Positions 8,462 to 21,838 of a stretch of 64,000 nt of DNA are shown in pieces. Numbering within the stretch: position 1 is the first letter of the stretch; the number at the start of each line of letters is the position of its first letter. Position numbers and translations under genes: made by a program. Origin of the DNA: Acidovorax sp. (GTDB taxonomy: Bacteria; Pseudomonadota; Gammaproteobacteria; Burkholderiales; Burkholderiaceae_C); contig NZ_JADHVT010000004.1 in the NCBI RefSeq assembly GCF_016783915.1, positions 39,281-103,280 of the forward strand, read 5' to 3'. The notes under the pieces are model-generated. The model did not search any database. It was not told where the DNA came from and saw only the letters and a list, made by a program, of their open reading frames with translations.

Positions 8462-10381
8462 TCAGGCTGCCGTCGGTGCAGTGTCCGTGGCTACAGCTGG
8501 AGTGCCGCCACTGGAGTTATCACCACCAGAGGGCGGGGTGCGTGGCGTCCAGTCCTTGGGAGGACGGGGTTCCTTGCCCGCCATGATGTCGTCCAATTGC
8601 TCGGTATCAATGGTTTCCCATTCGAGCAAGGCCTTAGCCATGGCGTGCATCTTGTCGCTGTTCTCTTCGATCAACCGGCGTGCCAGGTTGTACTGCTCGT
8701 CAATGATGCGGCGCACTTCCATGTCCACCTTTTCCATGGTCTGTTCGCTCATGGTGGTGGTCTTGGTGACCGAGCGGCCCAGGAACACTTCGCCTTCGTT
8801 CTCGGCATAGACCATGGGTCCCAGCGCATCCGTCATGCCGTAGCGGGTGACCATGTCACGGGCGATGTGCGTAGCCCGCTCGAAGTCATTGCTGGCACCC
8901 GTGGTCATCTGGTTCATGAACACTTCTTCGGCGATCCGGCCGCCGAACAGCATGCTGATCTGGTTGAGCATGTATTCGCGGTCATAGCTGTAGCGGTCCT
9001 GCGCGGGCAGGCTCATCGTCACACCCAGCGCGCGGCCACGAGGGATGATGGTGACCTTGTGCACCGGGTCGCACTTGGGCAGCAGCTTGCCGATCAGCGC
9101 GTGACCAGACTCGTGGTAAGCCGTGTTGCGGCGCTCTTCCTCGGGCATGACCATGCTCTTGCGTTCAGGGCCCATGAGGATCTTGTCCTTGGCCTTCTCG
9201 AAGTCCTGCATCTCGACGGTGCGCGCATTGCGGCGGGCAGCCATCAGGGCAGCTTCATTACACAGGTTGGCCAGATCTGCACCGCTCATGCCGGGGGTGC
9301 CACGAGCGATGATGCCAGGGGCCACATCCTGACCGATCGGGATCTTGCGCATGTGCACGTTCAGGATCTGCTCGCGGCCGCGGATGTCGGGCAGCGTCAC
9401 ATACACCTGGCGGTCAAAACGGCCAGGGCGCAGCAAGGCGGCGTCCAGGATGTCAGGGCGGTTGGTGGCAGCCACCACGATGACGCCCAGGTTGGTTTCA
9501 AAGCCGTCCATCTCGACCAGCATCTGGTTCAGAGTCTGTTCGCGCTCGTCGTTGCCACCGCCAAGGCCAGCGCCACGCTGGCGGCCCACCGCATCGATTT
9601 CATCGATGAAGATGATGCACGGGGCGTTCTTTTTGGCGTTGTCGAACATGTCGCGCACACGGGCCGCGCCCACGCCGACAAACATTTCCACAAAATCGGA
9701 GCCCGAGATGCTGAAGAACGGCACCTTGGCCTCGCCCGCAATGGACTTGGCGAGCAGCGTCTTGCCGGTGCCGGGAGGGCCCACCAGTAAAAGGCCACGA
9801 GGAATCCGGCCGCCGAGCTTCTGGAATTTTTGCGGGTCTTTCAGGAAGTCCACCACTTCCTTGACCTCTTCCTTGGCTTCGTCGCACCCGGCCACGTCCG
9901 CGAACGTGACTTGGTTGTTGTTCTCATCGAGCATGCGCGCCTTGCTCTTACCGAAACTGAAGGCGCCGCCCTTGCCGCCACCCTGCATCTGGCGCATGAA
10001 ATACACCCACACTCCGATCAGCAGCAGCATGGGGCCCCAGCTGACCAGAAGTGTCATGAGCAAGGAGCCTTCTTCGCGGGGCTTCACGTCAAATTTGACG
10101 TTGTGGTTCAGCAGGTCACCGACCAGGCCACGGTCCAGCACCGAAGCATTCGTGCGGATCTTGCGATCGTCGGTGGTGACGGCCACAATCTCACCGCCGC
10201 TCAGCCCTTCGGGAATGGTGGCGCTTTTGATGCGGTTATTGCGGACTTCGTCCAGAAACTCGGAATACCCTACGTGGCCTGCGCTGGCGCCGCTGCGGGT
10301 GTCAAACTGCTTGAACACCGTGAACAGCACCATGGCGATGACCAGCCATACGGCAATTTTTGAAAACCACTGATTGTTCAA
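8462..10381 (-). CDS. ftsH: ATP-dependent zinc metalloprotease FtsH
   Basis: FtsH is the membrane-anchored AAA+ protease that degrades misfolded membrane proteins and regulators such as LpxC. I place the start at the TTG at 10381, which has GGAG 8 bases upstream and gives 639 residues with the usual N-terminus ([11 protein letters not shown]). Two membrane helices (about 6-23 and 100-122) flank a small periplasmic domain. Walker A GPPGTGKT is near residue 198, Walker B reads IIFIDEID, and the zinc site HESGH is near 421. The C-terminus is rich in P, S, T and G. It lies downstream of rlmE with a 180-bp gap, the same pairing as in E. coli, and ends at a clear hairpin terminator. Confidence 0.97.
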   Translation of the reverse strand: MNNQWFSKIAVWLVIAMVLFTVFKQFDTRSGASAGHVGYSEFLDEVRNNRIKSATIPEGLSGGEIVAVTTDDRKIRTNASVLDRGLVGDLLNHNVKFDVKPREEGSLLMTLLVSWGPMLLLIGVWVYFMRQMQGGGKGGAFSFGKSKARMLDENNNQVTFADVAGCDEAKEEVKEVVDFLKDPQKFQKLGGRIPRGLLLVGPPGTGKTLLAKSIAGEAKVPFFSISGSDFVEMFVGVGAARVRDMFDNAKKNAPCIIFIDEIDAVGRQRGAGLGGGNDEREQTLNQMLVEMDGFETNLGVIVVAATNRPDILDAALLRPGRFDRQVYVTLPDIRGREQILNVHMRKIPIGQDVAPGIIARGTPGMSGADLANLCNEAALMAARRNARTVEMQDFEKAKDKILMGPERKSMVMPEEERRNTAYHESGHALIGKLLPKCDPVHKVTIIPRGRALGVTMSLPAQDRYSYDREYMLNQISMLFGGRIAEEVFMNQMTTGASNDFERATHIARDMVTRYGMTDALGPMVYAENEGEVFLGRSVTKTTTMSEQTMEKVDMEVRRIIDEQYNLARRLIEENSDKMHAMAKALLEWETIDTEQLDDIMAGKEPRPPKDWTPRTPPSGGDNSSGGTPAVATDTAPTAA

Positions 10382-10561
10382 GCGGGGCTCCAGTTGCGGG
10401 GAACAGAAAACGGACACACTGCCGTCATGGCACGCATGTGCGGCCCATTTTAGGTCTTTCAAGCCACGAGGCCAGACCTATTCCCCCTCACGCCCATGGA
10501 ATCAGCACGGACTTTGCGGTCGTAGATCACGGATTCTTGACCTGAGGCAAGCCTGGACAGG

Positions 10562-11218
10562 CTACTTTTTGAGACCCATGCCCACCAGGAACGTTTCGGA
10601 CGACTTGTCGCGCGAAGCCTTGGGCTTCAAGGGTTTGACGACCTTGAAGGTCTGCTTGAACAGGGTGACCAGATCGCTGTATCCACTGCCATGGAACAGC
10701 TTGACCACCAGGGCCCCCTCCGGTTTCAAATGGTTGCACGCAAAATCCACGGCCAACTCCACCAGATGCGCAATCCGTGCCGCATCGGCCGACTCGATGC
10801 CAGACAGGTTAGGCGCCATGTCAGACACCACCACGTCCACCACCCGCCCGTCGAGCGCCTGCTCCAGTCGCTCCAGCACCTCGGGCTCGCGAAAGTCACC
10901 GTTCAAGTACGTAACGCCTTCAACAGGCTCCATGGGCAGGATGTCCAGCGCAATGATCACCCCGTTGAGCTGCCCCGCCGCAGCGCCTGCGGGCGACATG
11001 CGCCTGCGCAGATATTGGCTCCACGCACCAGGTGTGGAACCCAGATCGACCACCGTATGGCCCGGCTTGATGAGGCCCAGTTGCTCATCAATCTCCTTGA
11101 GCTTGTAGGCGGCACGGGCACGGTAGCCTTCCTTTTGCGCCAATTTGACATAGGTGTCGTTCACGTGGTCGTTGAGCCACGCCTTGTTCACCTTCTTGCT
11201 CTGGGTTTTGACTTTCAT
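10562..11218 (-). CDS. rlmE: 23S rRNA (uridine-2552-2'-O)-methyltransferase
   Basis: RlmE (RrmJ/FtsJ) methylates U2552 of 23S rRNA late in 50S assembly. The 218-residue product from the ATG at 11218 begins with the basic [20 protein letters not shown] segment. It contains the SAM-binding motif [15 protein letters not shown], then [31 protein letters not shown] and SSETFLVG. These supply the family K-D-K-E tetrad. The frame is open to 11563, but that extension would overlap yhbY on the other strand and has no family homology. It is divergent from yhbY with a 105-bp shared promoter region, and rlmE-ftsH is a conserved pair. Confidence 0.95.
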   Translation of the reverse strand: MKVKTQSKKVNKAWLNDHVNDTYVKLAQKEGYRARAAYKLKEIDEQLGLIKPGHTVVDLGSTPGAWSQYLRRRMSPAGAAAGQLNGVIIALDILPMEPVEGVTYLNGDFREPEVLERLEQALDGRVVDVVVSDMAPNLSGIESADAARIAHLVELAVDFACNHLKPEGALVVKLFHGSGYSDLVTLFKQTFKVVKPLKPKASRDKSSETFLVGMGLKK

Positions 11219-11323
11219 ATAGCGGTATTGTCTCTCGACAATCGCTGCAGCTGGTGACTTGAAAGCCTGGCCGCGCACGGGAGGTAGAGTCACTCCACCA
11301 CGGGCCGCAGACATAATACGGGT

Positions 11324-11797
11324 ATGCCCCAAATTCAACTGACTCCTGCCGAGCGCCGGGAACAACGCGCCAATGCCCACCACCTGGACCCCGTGGTCCT
11401 GATCGGTGGCGATGGCCTCACCCCCGCCGTCAAGAAGGAAATCGACGCCGCCCTCAACGCCCATGGCCTGATCAAGGTACGTGTTTTCAACGATGACCGC
11501 GTGGCACGCGAGCTGATGTACCAGGAGCTCACCGCTGAACTCAACGCTGCGCCCATTCAGCACATCGGCAAGCTGCTGGTGCTGTGGCGGCCCCAGCCTG
11601 TCAAAGAGCGTACCGTCGATGAAGACCGTATGCCCGGCCCACGTGACGTCAAGGTGCTCAAGTACAGCAAACGTGGTGGACAGCGCCCCGAAATCAAGCA
11701 GTTGCGCGTGCTCGGCAACCAGCGCCTCACCTCAGGCGGCCAGATCAAGCGCGCCAAGCCCAAGCAAAAATCCATCAAGAAGCGCCAGGCAGACTGA
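11324..11797 (+). CDS. yhbY: RNA-binding protein YhbY (CRM domain)
   Basis: YhbY is a small CRM-domain protein associated with pre-50S ribosomal particles. Residues 1 to about 95 form the CRM domain with L-T-x-x-E-R-R, the loop LIGGDG, and a helix-strand pattern ending [10 protein letters not shown]. The 157-residue protein is longer than E. coli YhbY (about 97). The extra C-terminal tail is basic and K/R/Q-rich, which suggests added RNA contact. It is divergent from rlmE, another large-subunit assembly factor. Its TGA stop overlaps the ATG of the following glycosyltransferase by one base, pointing to translational coupling. Confidence 0.92.
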   Translation: MPQIQLTPAERREQRANAHHLDPVVLIGGDGLTPAVKKEIDAALNAHGLIKVRVFNDDRVARELMYQELTAELNAAPIQHIGKLLVLWRPQPVKERTVDEDRMPGPRDVKVLKYSKRGGQRPEIKQLRVLGNQRLTSGGQIKRAKPKQKSIKKRQAD

Positions 11798-12573
11798 TGA
11801 CCGCTGAAGCAGTATCTGCAACCGTTGCAGCACCTGCCGGCATGGCGCCCACTCGCCACATACTCTGCATGAAATGGGGCACGAAATACGGCCCTGAATA
11901 CGTCAACCGGCTGTATGCCATGGTGCGCCGACATCTGAGCGGGGACTTCCGTTTTATCTGCCTCACCGATGACAGCACCGGTATCCGCAGCGAAGTGCAA
12001 TGCCTGCCCATCCCCGCACTGGATCTGCCGCCAGGCATTCCCGAGCGGGGCTGGACCAAGCTGGCCACCTTCAGCGCAGACTTGCATGGCCTGCGGGGCA
12101 CCGCGCTGTTTCTGGACGTGGATGTGGTCATCACCGGCAGCCTGGATGATTTTTTCACCCAGCATGGCGAGTTCCTGATCATCCATGACTACAAGCGCCC
12201 ATGGCGCATCACGGGAAACTCGTCGGTCTACCGCTTCGAACTCGGCGCCCACCCTGATGTTCTGGCGTATTTTCGCGAACATTTCTCCGAGATCCGCGCG
12301 CAGTTTCGTAACGAACAGGCCTATCTGTCCGACTTCTTGCACAAACAGGGCAAGTTGCAATACTGGCCCGCGGCATGGTGCCCCAGTTTCAAGTACCACG
12401 GGATACCGCCGTGGCCTACCAATTACTGGCGCGCACCGTTCGTGCCTGACGGCGCACGCATCGTGATTTTTCATGGGGAATGCAACCCCCCAGACGCGCT
12501 GGCAGGCAGGCGCAACCGCCGTTTCCGTTATATCCGCCCAGCCACCTGGGTGGCGGAGCACTGGCACGAATAG
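11797..12573 (+). CDS. Putative GT-A fold glycosyltransferase
   Basis: This 258-residue protein is probably a sugar-nucleotide-dependent glycosyltransferase of the GT-A fold. The strand-loop FLDVDVVI contains the metal-binding DxD (D107-D109) after a helix ending F-S-A-D-L-H-G-L. An N-terminal CMKWGTKYGPEYVNRLYAMV segment and a C-terminal H-G-E-C-N-P-P-D-A metal/phosphate-type motif fit this assignment. No signal peptide or membrane helix is visible, so it should be cytosolic. The ATG overlaps the yhbY stop by one base (TGATG). The acceptor is unknown: no other polysaccharide or lipopolysaccharide assembly gene is adjacent. I am sure of the broad fold, not of substrate. Confidence 0.7.
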   Translation: MTAEAVSATVAAPAGMAPTRHILCMKWGTKYGPEYVNRLYAMVRRHLSGDFRFICLTDDSTGIRSEVQCLPIPALDLPPGIPERGWTKLATFSADLHGLRGTALFLDVDVVITGSLDDFFTQHGEFLIIHDYKRPWRITGNSSVYRFELGAHPDVLAYFREHFSEIRAQFRNEQAYLSDFLHKQGKLQYWPAAWCPSFKYHGIPPWPTNYWRAPFVPDGARIVIFHGECNPPDALAGRRNRRFRYIRPATWVAEHWHE

Positions 12574-12654
12574 GCGCGGAGGCAGGCTGGCCGGTCACTC
12601 AGGACGCGACGTTCAGCCTGTAGCAGGTCCGCCGCTGAATCGATCACCTGACAT

Positions 12655-13125
12655 TCAATCGCTGGCGGACGTATCTTCCTCTACCGCGTGGGCTCCTGGC
12701 CGAAGCGTTTGCCAGAACACTGCCAAGGCGCAGCCCCATTGCAATGCGTACATCACCGTGCCCACGCTGTGCCACAGGCGAAGGTCCTGACGGGCCACAA
12801 TGCGGGGCGCCACACCAAACTGGTTGAGCAACGCCAGCAGCAGGCCACCCAAGACGAACAGCATGGCAGCGCGCGCCCAGGGATATTGCGCCACTGCGTG
12901 CCGGGGCCTGGACAAGAGCAGCAACACCACACAGCACACCACGGCCACCCAGGTTTGAGCGGCAAACAGCCGGGCCGCCATCTGACCCGCCACAGAAGCG
13001 GACGGCAGATAGGCAAACAGCATGGGTACCACCAAAAATCCGATGGTTGTCAGGCTACCCCACCACAAGGCCGCCACCAAAGCGGGAAGTTTCGGGCGCA
13101 CGCCCAGCCACACGACAGCCATCAC
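12655..13125 (-). CDS. DUF4149 family membrane protein
   Basis: This is a 156-residue integral membrane protein with four hydrophobic helices (about 10-35, 50-70, 80-105, 115-140) and a short acidic tail (EEDTSASD). The pattern W-W-G-S-L-T-T-I-G-F near the start and W-H-x-x-x-x-x-M-Y near the end fits the DUF4149/TMEM205-like family, whose function is not established. The start is the GTG at 13125 or the adjacent ATG at 13122, only four bases after the greA stop, so the two genes are co-transcribed and probably coupled. Confidence 0.75.
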   Translation of the reverse strand: MMAVVWLGVRPKLPALVAALWWGSLTTIGFLVVPMLFAYLPSASVAGQMAARLFAAQTWVAVVCCVVLLLLSRPRHAVAQYPWARAAMLFVLGGLLLALLNQFGVAPRIVARQDLRLWHSVGTVMYALQWGCALAVFWQTLRPGAHAVEEDTSASD

Positions 13126-13129
13126 ACCA

Positions 13130-13606
13130 TCACTGGTAGCTGACCGCCACTACCTCGTAGCGGCGAATGCCACCGGGGGCCTGCACCTCAGCGGTGTCGC
13201 CCTCTTCCTTGCCAATCAGCGCGCGCGCGATGGGGCTGGAAATATTGATCAGGCCCTGCTTGAGGTCCGCCTCGTCTTCGCCCACGATCTGGTACCTCAC
13301 CATGTCTCCGGAATCTTCGTCTTCCAGTTCGACCGTGGCACCAAATACCACCTTGCCGCCACCATCGACCGCGCTGGGGTCGATGACCTGGGCCACTGAG
13401 AGCTTGCCCTCAATCTCCTGGATACGGCCTTCAATGAAACCCTGGCGGTCCTTGGCAGCGTCGTAGTCGGCGTTTTCACTCAGGTCGCCCTGCGCGCGCG
13501 CTTCGGCAATGGCCGAGATCACCGCGGGACGCTCCACGGTCTTGAGTCGATGCAGCTCTTCCTTGAGCATTTCAGCGCCGCGCTTGGTGATTGGGATGGT
13601 GGCCAT
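13130..13606 (-). CDS. greA: Transcription elongation factor GreA
   Basis: GreA inserts a coiled coil into the RNA polymerase secondary channel and stimulates cleavage of backtracked RNA. The 158 residues from the ATG at 13606 match the usual length. The N-terminal coiled coil includes the acidic tip [13 protein letters not shown], in which the D and E coordinate the catalytic magnesium. The C-terminal FKBP-like domain contains [15 protein letters not shown]. An upstream extension of the frame to 13705 has no family support. It lies downstream of the carB terminator, so it may have its own promoter in the 180-bp gap. Confidence 0.97.
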   Translation of the reverse strand: MATIPITKRGAEMLKEELHRLKTVERPAVISAIAEARAQGDLSENADYDAAKDRQGFIEGRIQEIEGKLSVAQVIDPSAVDGGGKVVFGATVELEDEDSGDMVRYQIVGEDEADLKQGLINISSPIARALIGKEEGDTAEVQAPGGIRRYEVVAVSYQ

Positions 13607-13718
13607 GCTGTTGAGTCTCCACAAGTCAAAACGGTGAAAGTGCAATGCACTTCCACCGATCGGTCGCCACGCTGCCCCCCCCCGAAAATACCTGGGGGTG
13701 CACATGGCACATCTACAA

Positions 13719-13751
13719 AAGGAAACCGCCGCACGTTGCCGAGCGGCGGTG
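13719..13751 (-). terminator. Rho-independent terminator after carB
   Basis: ACCGCCGC (13725-13732) pairs perfectly with GCGGCGGT (13743-13750) around a 10-base loop. On the minus strand the stem is followed by TTTCCTTTTG. It lies 39 bases after the carB stop codon and before greA. Confidence 0.75.
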
Positions 13752-13788
13752 TCAGATCAAGGGCAGATTATGCCGCTTTTGCTGCGGC

Positions 13789-17033
<3,245 letters not shown>

Positions 17034-17034
<1 letters not shown>

Positions 17035-18197
17035 TATTTCTTCTCCATCAGCGCGGTGAAGCGGTCAAACAGGTAGGCGATGTCGTGCGGGCCGGGCGAT
17101 GCCTCGGGGTGGCCCTGGAAGCAGAACGCTGGCTTGTCGGTGCGCTCCAGCCCTTGCAGCGTGCCGTCGAACAGGCTGATGTGCGTGGGGCGCAGCGTGG
17201 CGGGCAGCGAGGCCATGTCCACGGCAAAGCCGTGGTTCTGGCTGGTGATGCTCACACGGCCGTTGTCCAGGTCTTTCACCGGGTGGTTGGCACCGTGGTG
17301 GCTGTTGTCCATCTTGAAGGTCTTGGCGCCGCTGGCCAGGGCCATGATCTGGTGGCCCAGGCAGATGCCGAAGGTGGGCACGCCGGCATCAACGATCTGG
17401 CGTGTGGCTTCAATGGCGTAGTCGCAAGGCTCTGGGTCGCCAGGACCGTTGGACAGGAACACGCCGTCCGGCTTCATGGCCAGCACGTCGGCCGCAGGCG
17501 TCTTGGCAGGCACCACGGTGAGCTTGCAGCCACGTTCGGCCAGCATGCGCAGGATGTTCTTCTTCACGCCGAAGTCGTACGCCACCACATGGAAGCGCGG
17601 CGCAGCCTGTTGGCCATAGCCTTCACCCAGCTTCCACTCGGTCTGGTCCCAGGCATAGGTCGAAGGGGTGGTCACCACTTGCGCGAGGTCCAGGCCCTTC
17701 ATGCTGGGCGCAGCCTTGGCAGCTGCCAGGGCTTCGTCGATGCGCGCCTGCGTGACGGACTCACCGGCCGCCAGACCCAGGATCGCGCCGTTCTGCGCAC
17801 CCTTGTCGCGCAGCAGGCGGGTGAGCTTGCGGGTATCGATGTTGGCAATGGCCACCGTCTTTTCGCGCACAAGGTACTGCGAAAGCGTTTCGGTGGATCG
17901 GAAGTTGCTGGCCAGAAGGGGCAGGTCTTTGATGATCAGGCCTGCAGCATGGACCTTGTCGGCTTCGATGTCTTCCGCATTGACGCCGTAATTGCCGATG
18001 TGCGGATACGTCAGGGTGACGATCTGCTGGCAGTAGCTGGGGTCGGTGAGGATTTCCTGGTAGCCGGTGATGGCGGTGTTGAACACCACTTCACCGACCG
18101 TGGTGCCGGTGGCACCGATCGAGTTACCGATAAAGACCGTGCCGTCTGCGAGCGCCAGGATGGCGGGCGGGAAGTTTCCCTTGAGAGACAAAAGCAC
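17034..18197 (-). CDS. carA: Carbamoyl phosphate synthase small (glutaminase) subunit
   Basis: CarA hydrolyses glutamine and channels ammonia to CarB. I take the GTG at 18197 because GGAG lies 8 bases upstream and the protein then begins [18 protein letters not shown], as in relatives, giving 387 residues. The N-terminal small domain is followed by a class I amidotransferase domain with nucleophile C279 in GICLGHQ and the partners H363 and E365 in [20 protein letters not shown] box at 18337-18342 is a candidate promoter, leaving a leader of about 130 bases. Confidence 0.97.
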
Positions 18198-18336
18198 TGG
18201 GTTCTCCGGATGGTTACGGTCGCCCGGCGCCTGCAGACCACTCGCACACTCGAAGCGCGATGGTGCCAATGGCTGCTCTCAGATGGGTTGTTGCTTTGGG
18301 TGCGGTCGGGCGACGCTGTTGCGAGAAAAGCTCCCG

Positions 18337-18342
18337 ATTATA
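18337..18342 (-). promoter_or_regulatory. Candidate -10 box for carAB
   Basis: The minus strand reads a perfect TATAAT. The -35 region is poor (a TTGCGG at 19-base spacing). Transcription would begin near 18330, about 130 bases before the carA GTG. I could not identify a PyrR-type, PurR or ArgR site in the leader. Confidence 0.4.
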
Positions 18343-18462
18343 CCCTCCGTCGCTGACACCTCCGCAATGCACGCCTTGCATAACCCTGATACCAGCGTCT
18401 ATGACCTGCGGGCCCAAGGCTCGCCCTGAGCGCCCATAGCACCGCGGCGGGCGCAGACAGGT

Positions 18463-19236
18463 TCAGCGCCCTGCCCCGCTCGCGTGCAGGCAGATGGCTG
18501 CAGCCGCTGCCACGTTCAGAGACTCCTCGCCACCGGGCTGGGCGATACGGATGCGCAAGGCAGCTCGATCCTCCAGAGCCGGACTGACGCCTTGTCCTTC
18601 GTGGCCCAGCACCCACGCACAAGGCCAAGGCAAGGCTGCACGGTGCAGAAAATCGCCTGCGTGCGAGCTGGTGACCAGTAGCGGCACCTGCAGGGCAGCC
18701 AGATCGTCCAGCGCCAGCCCCTCGATCAGGTCGAGCGCGAAATGCGCCCCCATGCCTGCCCGCAAGACTTTGGGCGACCACAACGCGGCGCTGCCTTTGA
18801 TGGCCGCCACCTGGCGGAAGCCGAAAGCCGAGGCGCTGCGGAGGATGGAGCCCACGTTGCCCGCGTCTTGCACCCTGTCCAGCACCACAGTGGCTGCATC
18901 GGGCCGCAGGGACGCCGCTGCGGGCAGTTCCAGGATAAAGCCCATCTGCGCGGGAGACTCCAGCCCGCTGATGTCTGCAAACAGCGCATCGGCAAGCACT
19001 ATGAATTTCGTAGCTGCTTGGGCATATTCAATCTGCGCTTGTGGCCAAAAAGACTCTGAAAACACCGCCACCGATGCCCGCAGCCCCCGAGCGAGCGCAG
19101 CGCGGCACAAATGATCGCCTTCAAGCCAGACACGGCCCTGCTTGCGGTACGCCGTCGTGTCCTGGGCCAGACGGCGCAAATCCTTGACGAAGGTGTTATC
19201 GCGGGAATGGATGGCGGTCACGGACGAGGATGTCAT
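18463..19236 (-). CDS. TrmH/SpoU-family RNA 2'-O-methyltransferase
   Basis: The 257-residue protein is a SPOUT-class RNA ribose methyltransferase. An N-terminal substrate-binding domain (residues 1 to about 100) is followed by the knotted catalytic domain. Its three motifs are LDRVQDAGNVGSILRSA, VLGHEGQGVS and IRIAQPGGEESLNVAAA. The conserved N and R of motif 1 and the E of motif 2 are kept. The target nucleotide cannot be deduced, so I give no symbol. It is the last gene of the lpx operon, 20 bases after rnhB. A segment of the N-terminal domain (about PQAQIEYAQAATKFIV) is encoded by a copy of the dispersed repeat at 18997-19051, upstream of and outside the catalytic domain. Confidence 0.88.
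   Translation of the reverse strand: MTSSSVTAIHSRDNTFVKDLRRLAQDTTAYRKQGRVWLEGDHLCRAALARGLRASVAVFSESFWPQAQIEYAQAATKFIVLADALFADISGLESPAQMGFILELPAAASLRPDAATVVLDRVQDAGNVGSILRSASAFGFRQVAAIKGSAALWSPKVLRAGMGAHFALDLIEGLALDDLAALQVPLLVTSSHAGDFLHRAALPWPCAWVLGHEGQGVSPALEDRAALRIRIAQPGGEESLNVAAAAAICLHASGAGR
18997..19051 (+). repeat. Dispersed repeat, copy 2, inside the SpoU methyltransferase gene
   Basis: The plus strand reads CTATGAATTTCGTAGCTGCT (18999-19018), then TGCGCTTGTGGCCAAAAA (19033-19050). This is the full family pattern: a CTAT-AATTT-TAGCT block, a GCGC block, GGCC and a homopolymer run. It is wholly within the coding region and read without interruption on the minus strand. Confidence 0.65.
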
Positions 19237-19256
19237 GGCAAATTTTCAGTGCCCGG

Positions 19257-19889
19257 TCAGGAGCCGGTGCGCAGGTTCTGGGCCACAGGCGCAAACGAGC
19301 GCCGGTGGTAAATGCAGGCACCGTGCTCGCGCAAGGCTGCCATGTGCACGGCCGTACCGTACCCCTTGTGGCCGGCAAAACCGTACTGCGGAAACTCGTC
19401 ATGCACCTGCGCGCACCAGCGGTCGCGATGCACCTTGGCGAGGATGGAGGCCGCCGAGATGGCAGGCACCAACGCATCGCCCTTGACGATGGCCTCCGCC
19501 GGAACGTCCAGCACGGGCAGCCGGTTGCCGTCCACCAGCACCATGGCCGGTTTGAGCCGCAGCCCCATGACGGCACGGCGCATGGCCAGCAGCGTGGCCT
19601 GCAGGATGTTGAGCTGGTCGATTTCTTCCACGCTGGCCTCGGCAATGCTGCAGCACAGGGCCTTGGCGCGGATCTCGTCGTAGAGCTTCTCGCGCCGAGC
19701 GGCCGTGAGTTTCTTGGAGTCGGCCAGGCCTGCAATAGGGTGCAGGTCGTCCAGGATCACGGCGGCGGCCACCACTGGCCCGGCCAAGGGGCCACGGCCG
19801 GCCTCGTCCACCCCGGCCACCAGGCCGGGGGGATGCCAGGGCAGGCAGGCCTGCTCAGGCAGCGGGGGCGAGGATCTTCTGGATCGCAT
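19257..19889 (-). CDS. rnhB: Ribonuclease HII
   Basis: RNase HII cuts RNA in RNA-DNA hybrids and removes single misincorporated ribonucleotides. The 210 residues include [21 protein letters not shown] with the first two acidic catalytic residues, LADSKKL, the third aspartate in VLVDGNRLP, and [11 protein letters not shown]. The ATG at 19889 lies inside the end of lpxB (35-base overlap). There is no closer in-frame ATG before the active-site strand, so this start is preferred. Overlap with lpxB and 20-base spacing to the methyltransferase indicate one operon. Confidence 0.95.
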   Translation of the reverse strand: MRSRRSSPPLPEQACLPWHPPGLVAGVDEAGRGPLAGPVVAAAVILDDLHPIAGLADSKKLTAARREKLYDEIRAKALCCSIAEASVEEIDQLNILQATLLAMRRAVMGLRLKPAMVLVDGNRLPVLDVPAEAIVKGDALVPAISAASILAKVHRDRWCAQVHDEFPQYGFAGHKGYGTAVHMAALREHGACIYHRRSFAPVAQNLRTGS

Positions 19890-21018
19890 CGGCAGCCAGT
19901 TGGGGAGTGTTGCGCAGCAGGCTTTCGTGCAGGGCCGTAAAGCGCTGCTCCAGCGCCGTAATTTTCAGCGGTTGTTGGCGCCGCGCATCCAGCCAATGCA
20001 GCGTGGCTTCACACAGCGCCTGCGGCGTGGCGGCATCCTGGATCAGCTCAGGCACCACGAACTCACGGCACAAAATATTGGGCAGGCCTACCCAGGGTTG
20101 CAACTGCTTGCGGCGCATGAGCCACCAGCTGAGCGGGTGCATGTGGTAGCCGATAACCATGGGCCGCTTGAAGAGCGCAGCCTCCAGCGTCGCGGTGCCG
20201 CTGGCGATCAAGGTGGCATCACACGCCGCGAGCACGGTGTGCGACTGGCCCGTAGTGATTTGCAAGGCCCCCCCCAACCCACACGCGCGCGCCACTTGTT
20301 CGATGCGGTCACGCAGTGCGGGCACCGCAGGCACTATCAATTTGATAGCTGACCGCGCTTTCAGCACTAGCGCTGCAGCCTCAAAGAATGGCTGCGCGAT
20401 GTACTGGATCTCGGAGGACCGGCTTCCCGGCAGAATGGCCAGCACCTCATCAGAGTCCTGCAGACCGAGTTGCGCCCGGGCGGCAGCGCGGTCCGGCACC
20501 ATGGGAATCACGCCTGCCAGCGGGTGCCCCACATAGGTGGCGGCAATGCCGTGCTGAGCGAGCAGCTCCGGCTCAAACGGGAAGATGCACAACACATGGT
20601 CTGCACTGCGGCGGATTTTTTCGACACGGTCGGCGCGCCACGCCCAGATCGAGGGGCAAACGAAGTGCACAGTCTTGATGCCAGCGGCGCGCAAATCGGC
20701 CTCCAGGCCCAGGTTGAAATCGGGCGCATCCACACCAATGAACACATCAGGGCGGTCTTTGAGCAGACGCTCACGCAGCTGCTTGCGGATGCCCAGCAAC
20801 TCGCGCAGCCGGCGCAGCACTTCCATGCTGTAGCCGTGCACCGCCAGCTTGTCGCTGGGCCACCAGGCAGTAAAGCCACGGCGTGCCATCTGCGGCCCGC
20901 CAATGCCGCGGGACTGGAGCCCAGGCCAATGCGCTTGCATGCCATCGATGAGCAAGCCTGCGAGCAGGTCGCCCGACGTCTCGCCCGCCACCATGGCGAC
21001 GCGGGGGGAAGCGGCCAT
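19855..21018 (-). CDS. lpxB: Lipid-A-disaccharide synthase
   Basis: LpxB joins lipid X to UDP-2,3-diacylglucosamine to form the disaccharide core of lipid A at the inner face of the cytoplasmic membrane (GT19). The 387 residues show the start [43 protein letters not shown], the sugar-nucleotide region [10 protein letters not shown] and [11 protein letters not shown]. It follows lpxA by 10 bases. Around residues 210-230 ([16 protein letters not shown]) the DNA is a copy of the dispersed repeat (20333-20382). The protein length there matches relatives as I remember them, so the repeat seems to replace, not lengthen, the native segment. Confidence 0.96.
   Translation of the reverse strand: MAASPRVAMVAGETSGDLLAGLLIDGMQAHWPGLQSRGIGGPQMARRGFTAWWPSDKLAVHGYSMEVLRRLRELLGIRKQLRERLLKDRPDVFIGVDAPDFNLGLEADLRAAGIKTVHFVCPSIWAWRADRVEKIRRSADHVLCIFPFEPELLAQHGIAATYVGHPLAGVIPMVPDRAAARAQLGLQDSDEVLAILPGSRSSEIQYIAQPFFEAAALVLKARSAIKLIVPAVPALRDRIEQVARACGLGGALQITTGQSHTVLAACDATLIASGTATLEAALFKRPMVIGYHMHPLSWWLMRRKQLQPWVGLPNILCREFVVPELIQDAATPQALCEATLHWLDARRQQPLKITALEQRFTALHESLLRNTPQLAADAIQKILAPAA
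20333..20382 (+). repeat. Dispersed repeat, copy 3, inside lpxB
   Basis: CTATCAATTTGATAGCT (20334-20350) is a near-perfect dyad, followed by CGCGCTTTCAGCACTAGCGC and GCAGCCTC. The match to the intergenic copy at 49562-49620 is very close in the CTAT-AATTTGATAGCT block. Confidence 0.7.
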
Positions 21019-21028
21019 TACCGAGCCC

Positions 21029-21817
21029 TCAGCGCGCTATGCCGCGCGTTGCGTCGGCCAGGAACCGCTCCATCATCGCGGCATCCTCGCTGGCCTGCGG
21101 TGCGGACTGTGCCAACTCTGCAATGGCGGCGCGTGCGGCCTCCAGCGTGAGGCCCTGGCGGTAAATCAGCTTGTGCATCTGCTTGACTGCGGCAATGCGT
21201 TCGACCGAGAAGCCACGGCGGCGCAGCCCTACCACGTTGTAGCCACGCACGGCCAGCGGATTTCCATCCACCAACATGAAGGGTGGCACATCCTGCGACA
21301 CAGCGCTGGCAAAGCCCACCATGGCATGAGCACCAACCTTGACGAACTGGTGGATCCCAGTGAGCCCTCCCACCGTCACCCAATCGCCCAGATGCACATG
21401 GCCTGCCAGCGTGGTGTTGTTGGCCAGCGTGGTGTGGTTGCCCACATGGCAATCATGGGCGATGTGGGTGTACGCCATGATCCAGTTGTCATGGCCCACG
21501 GAGGTGATACCACCGGCCTGGGGCACACCCAGGTTCAGCGTGCAGAACTCGCGGATGGTGTTGCGGTCACCGATGACCAGCTCGGTCGGCTCGCCTGCGT
21601 ACTTCTTGTCTTGCGGGATCGCGCCGATGGAGTTGAACTGGAAGATGCGGTTGTCAGCACCAATCGTGGTGCGCCCGTCAATTACGCAATGCGCACCGAC
21701 CGTGGTCCCCGCACCAATGGACACGTGTTCGCCGATGACTGAATATGGCCCCACTGTGACCGTGGGGTCCAGGCGGGCACCGTCCGCAACGATGGCAGTA
21801 GGGTGGATATTACTCAC
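21029..21817 (-). CDS. lpxA: UDP-N-acetylglucosamine O-acyltransferase
   Basis: LpxA transfers a hydroxyacyl chain from acyl-ACP to UDP-GlcNAc, the first step of lipid A. The 262 residues are left-handed beta-helix hexapeptide repeats (for example [30 protein letters not shown]) followed by an alpha-helical C-terminal domain from about 190. The catalytic histidine is in the region H-D-C-H-V-G-N-H-T. The start codon is GTG at 21817, 21 bases after the fabZ stop. The gene order fabZ-lpxA-lpxB is the classical one. Confidence 0.96.
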   Translation of the reverse strand: MSNIHPTAIVADGARLDPTVTVGPYSVIGEHVSIGAGTTVGAHCVIDGRTTIGADNRIFQFNSIGAIPQDKKYAGEPTELVIGDRNTIREFCTLNLGVPQAGGITSVGHDNWIMAYTHIAHDCHVGNHTTLANNTTLAGHVHLGDWVTVGGLTGIHQFVKVGAHAMVGFASAVSQDVPPFMLVDGNPLAVRGYNVVGLRRRGFSVERIAAVKQMHKLIYRQGLTLEAARAAIAELAQSAPQASEDAAMMERFLADATRGIAR

Positions 21818-21838
21818 GATCCAACAGGCCTGAACCGA

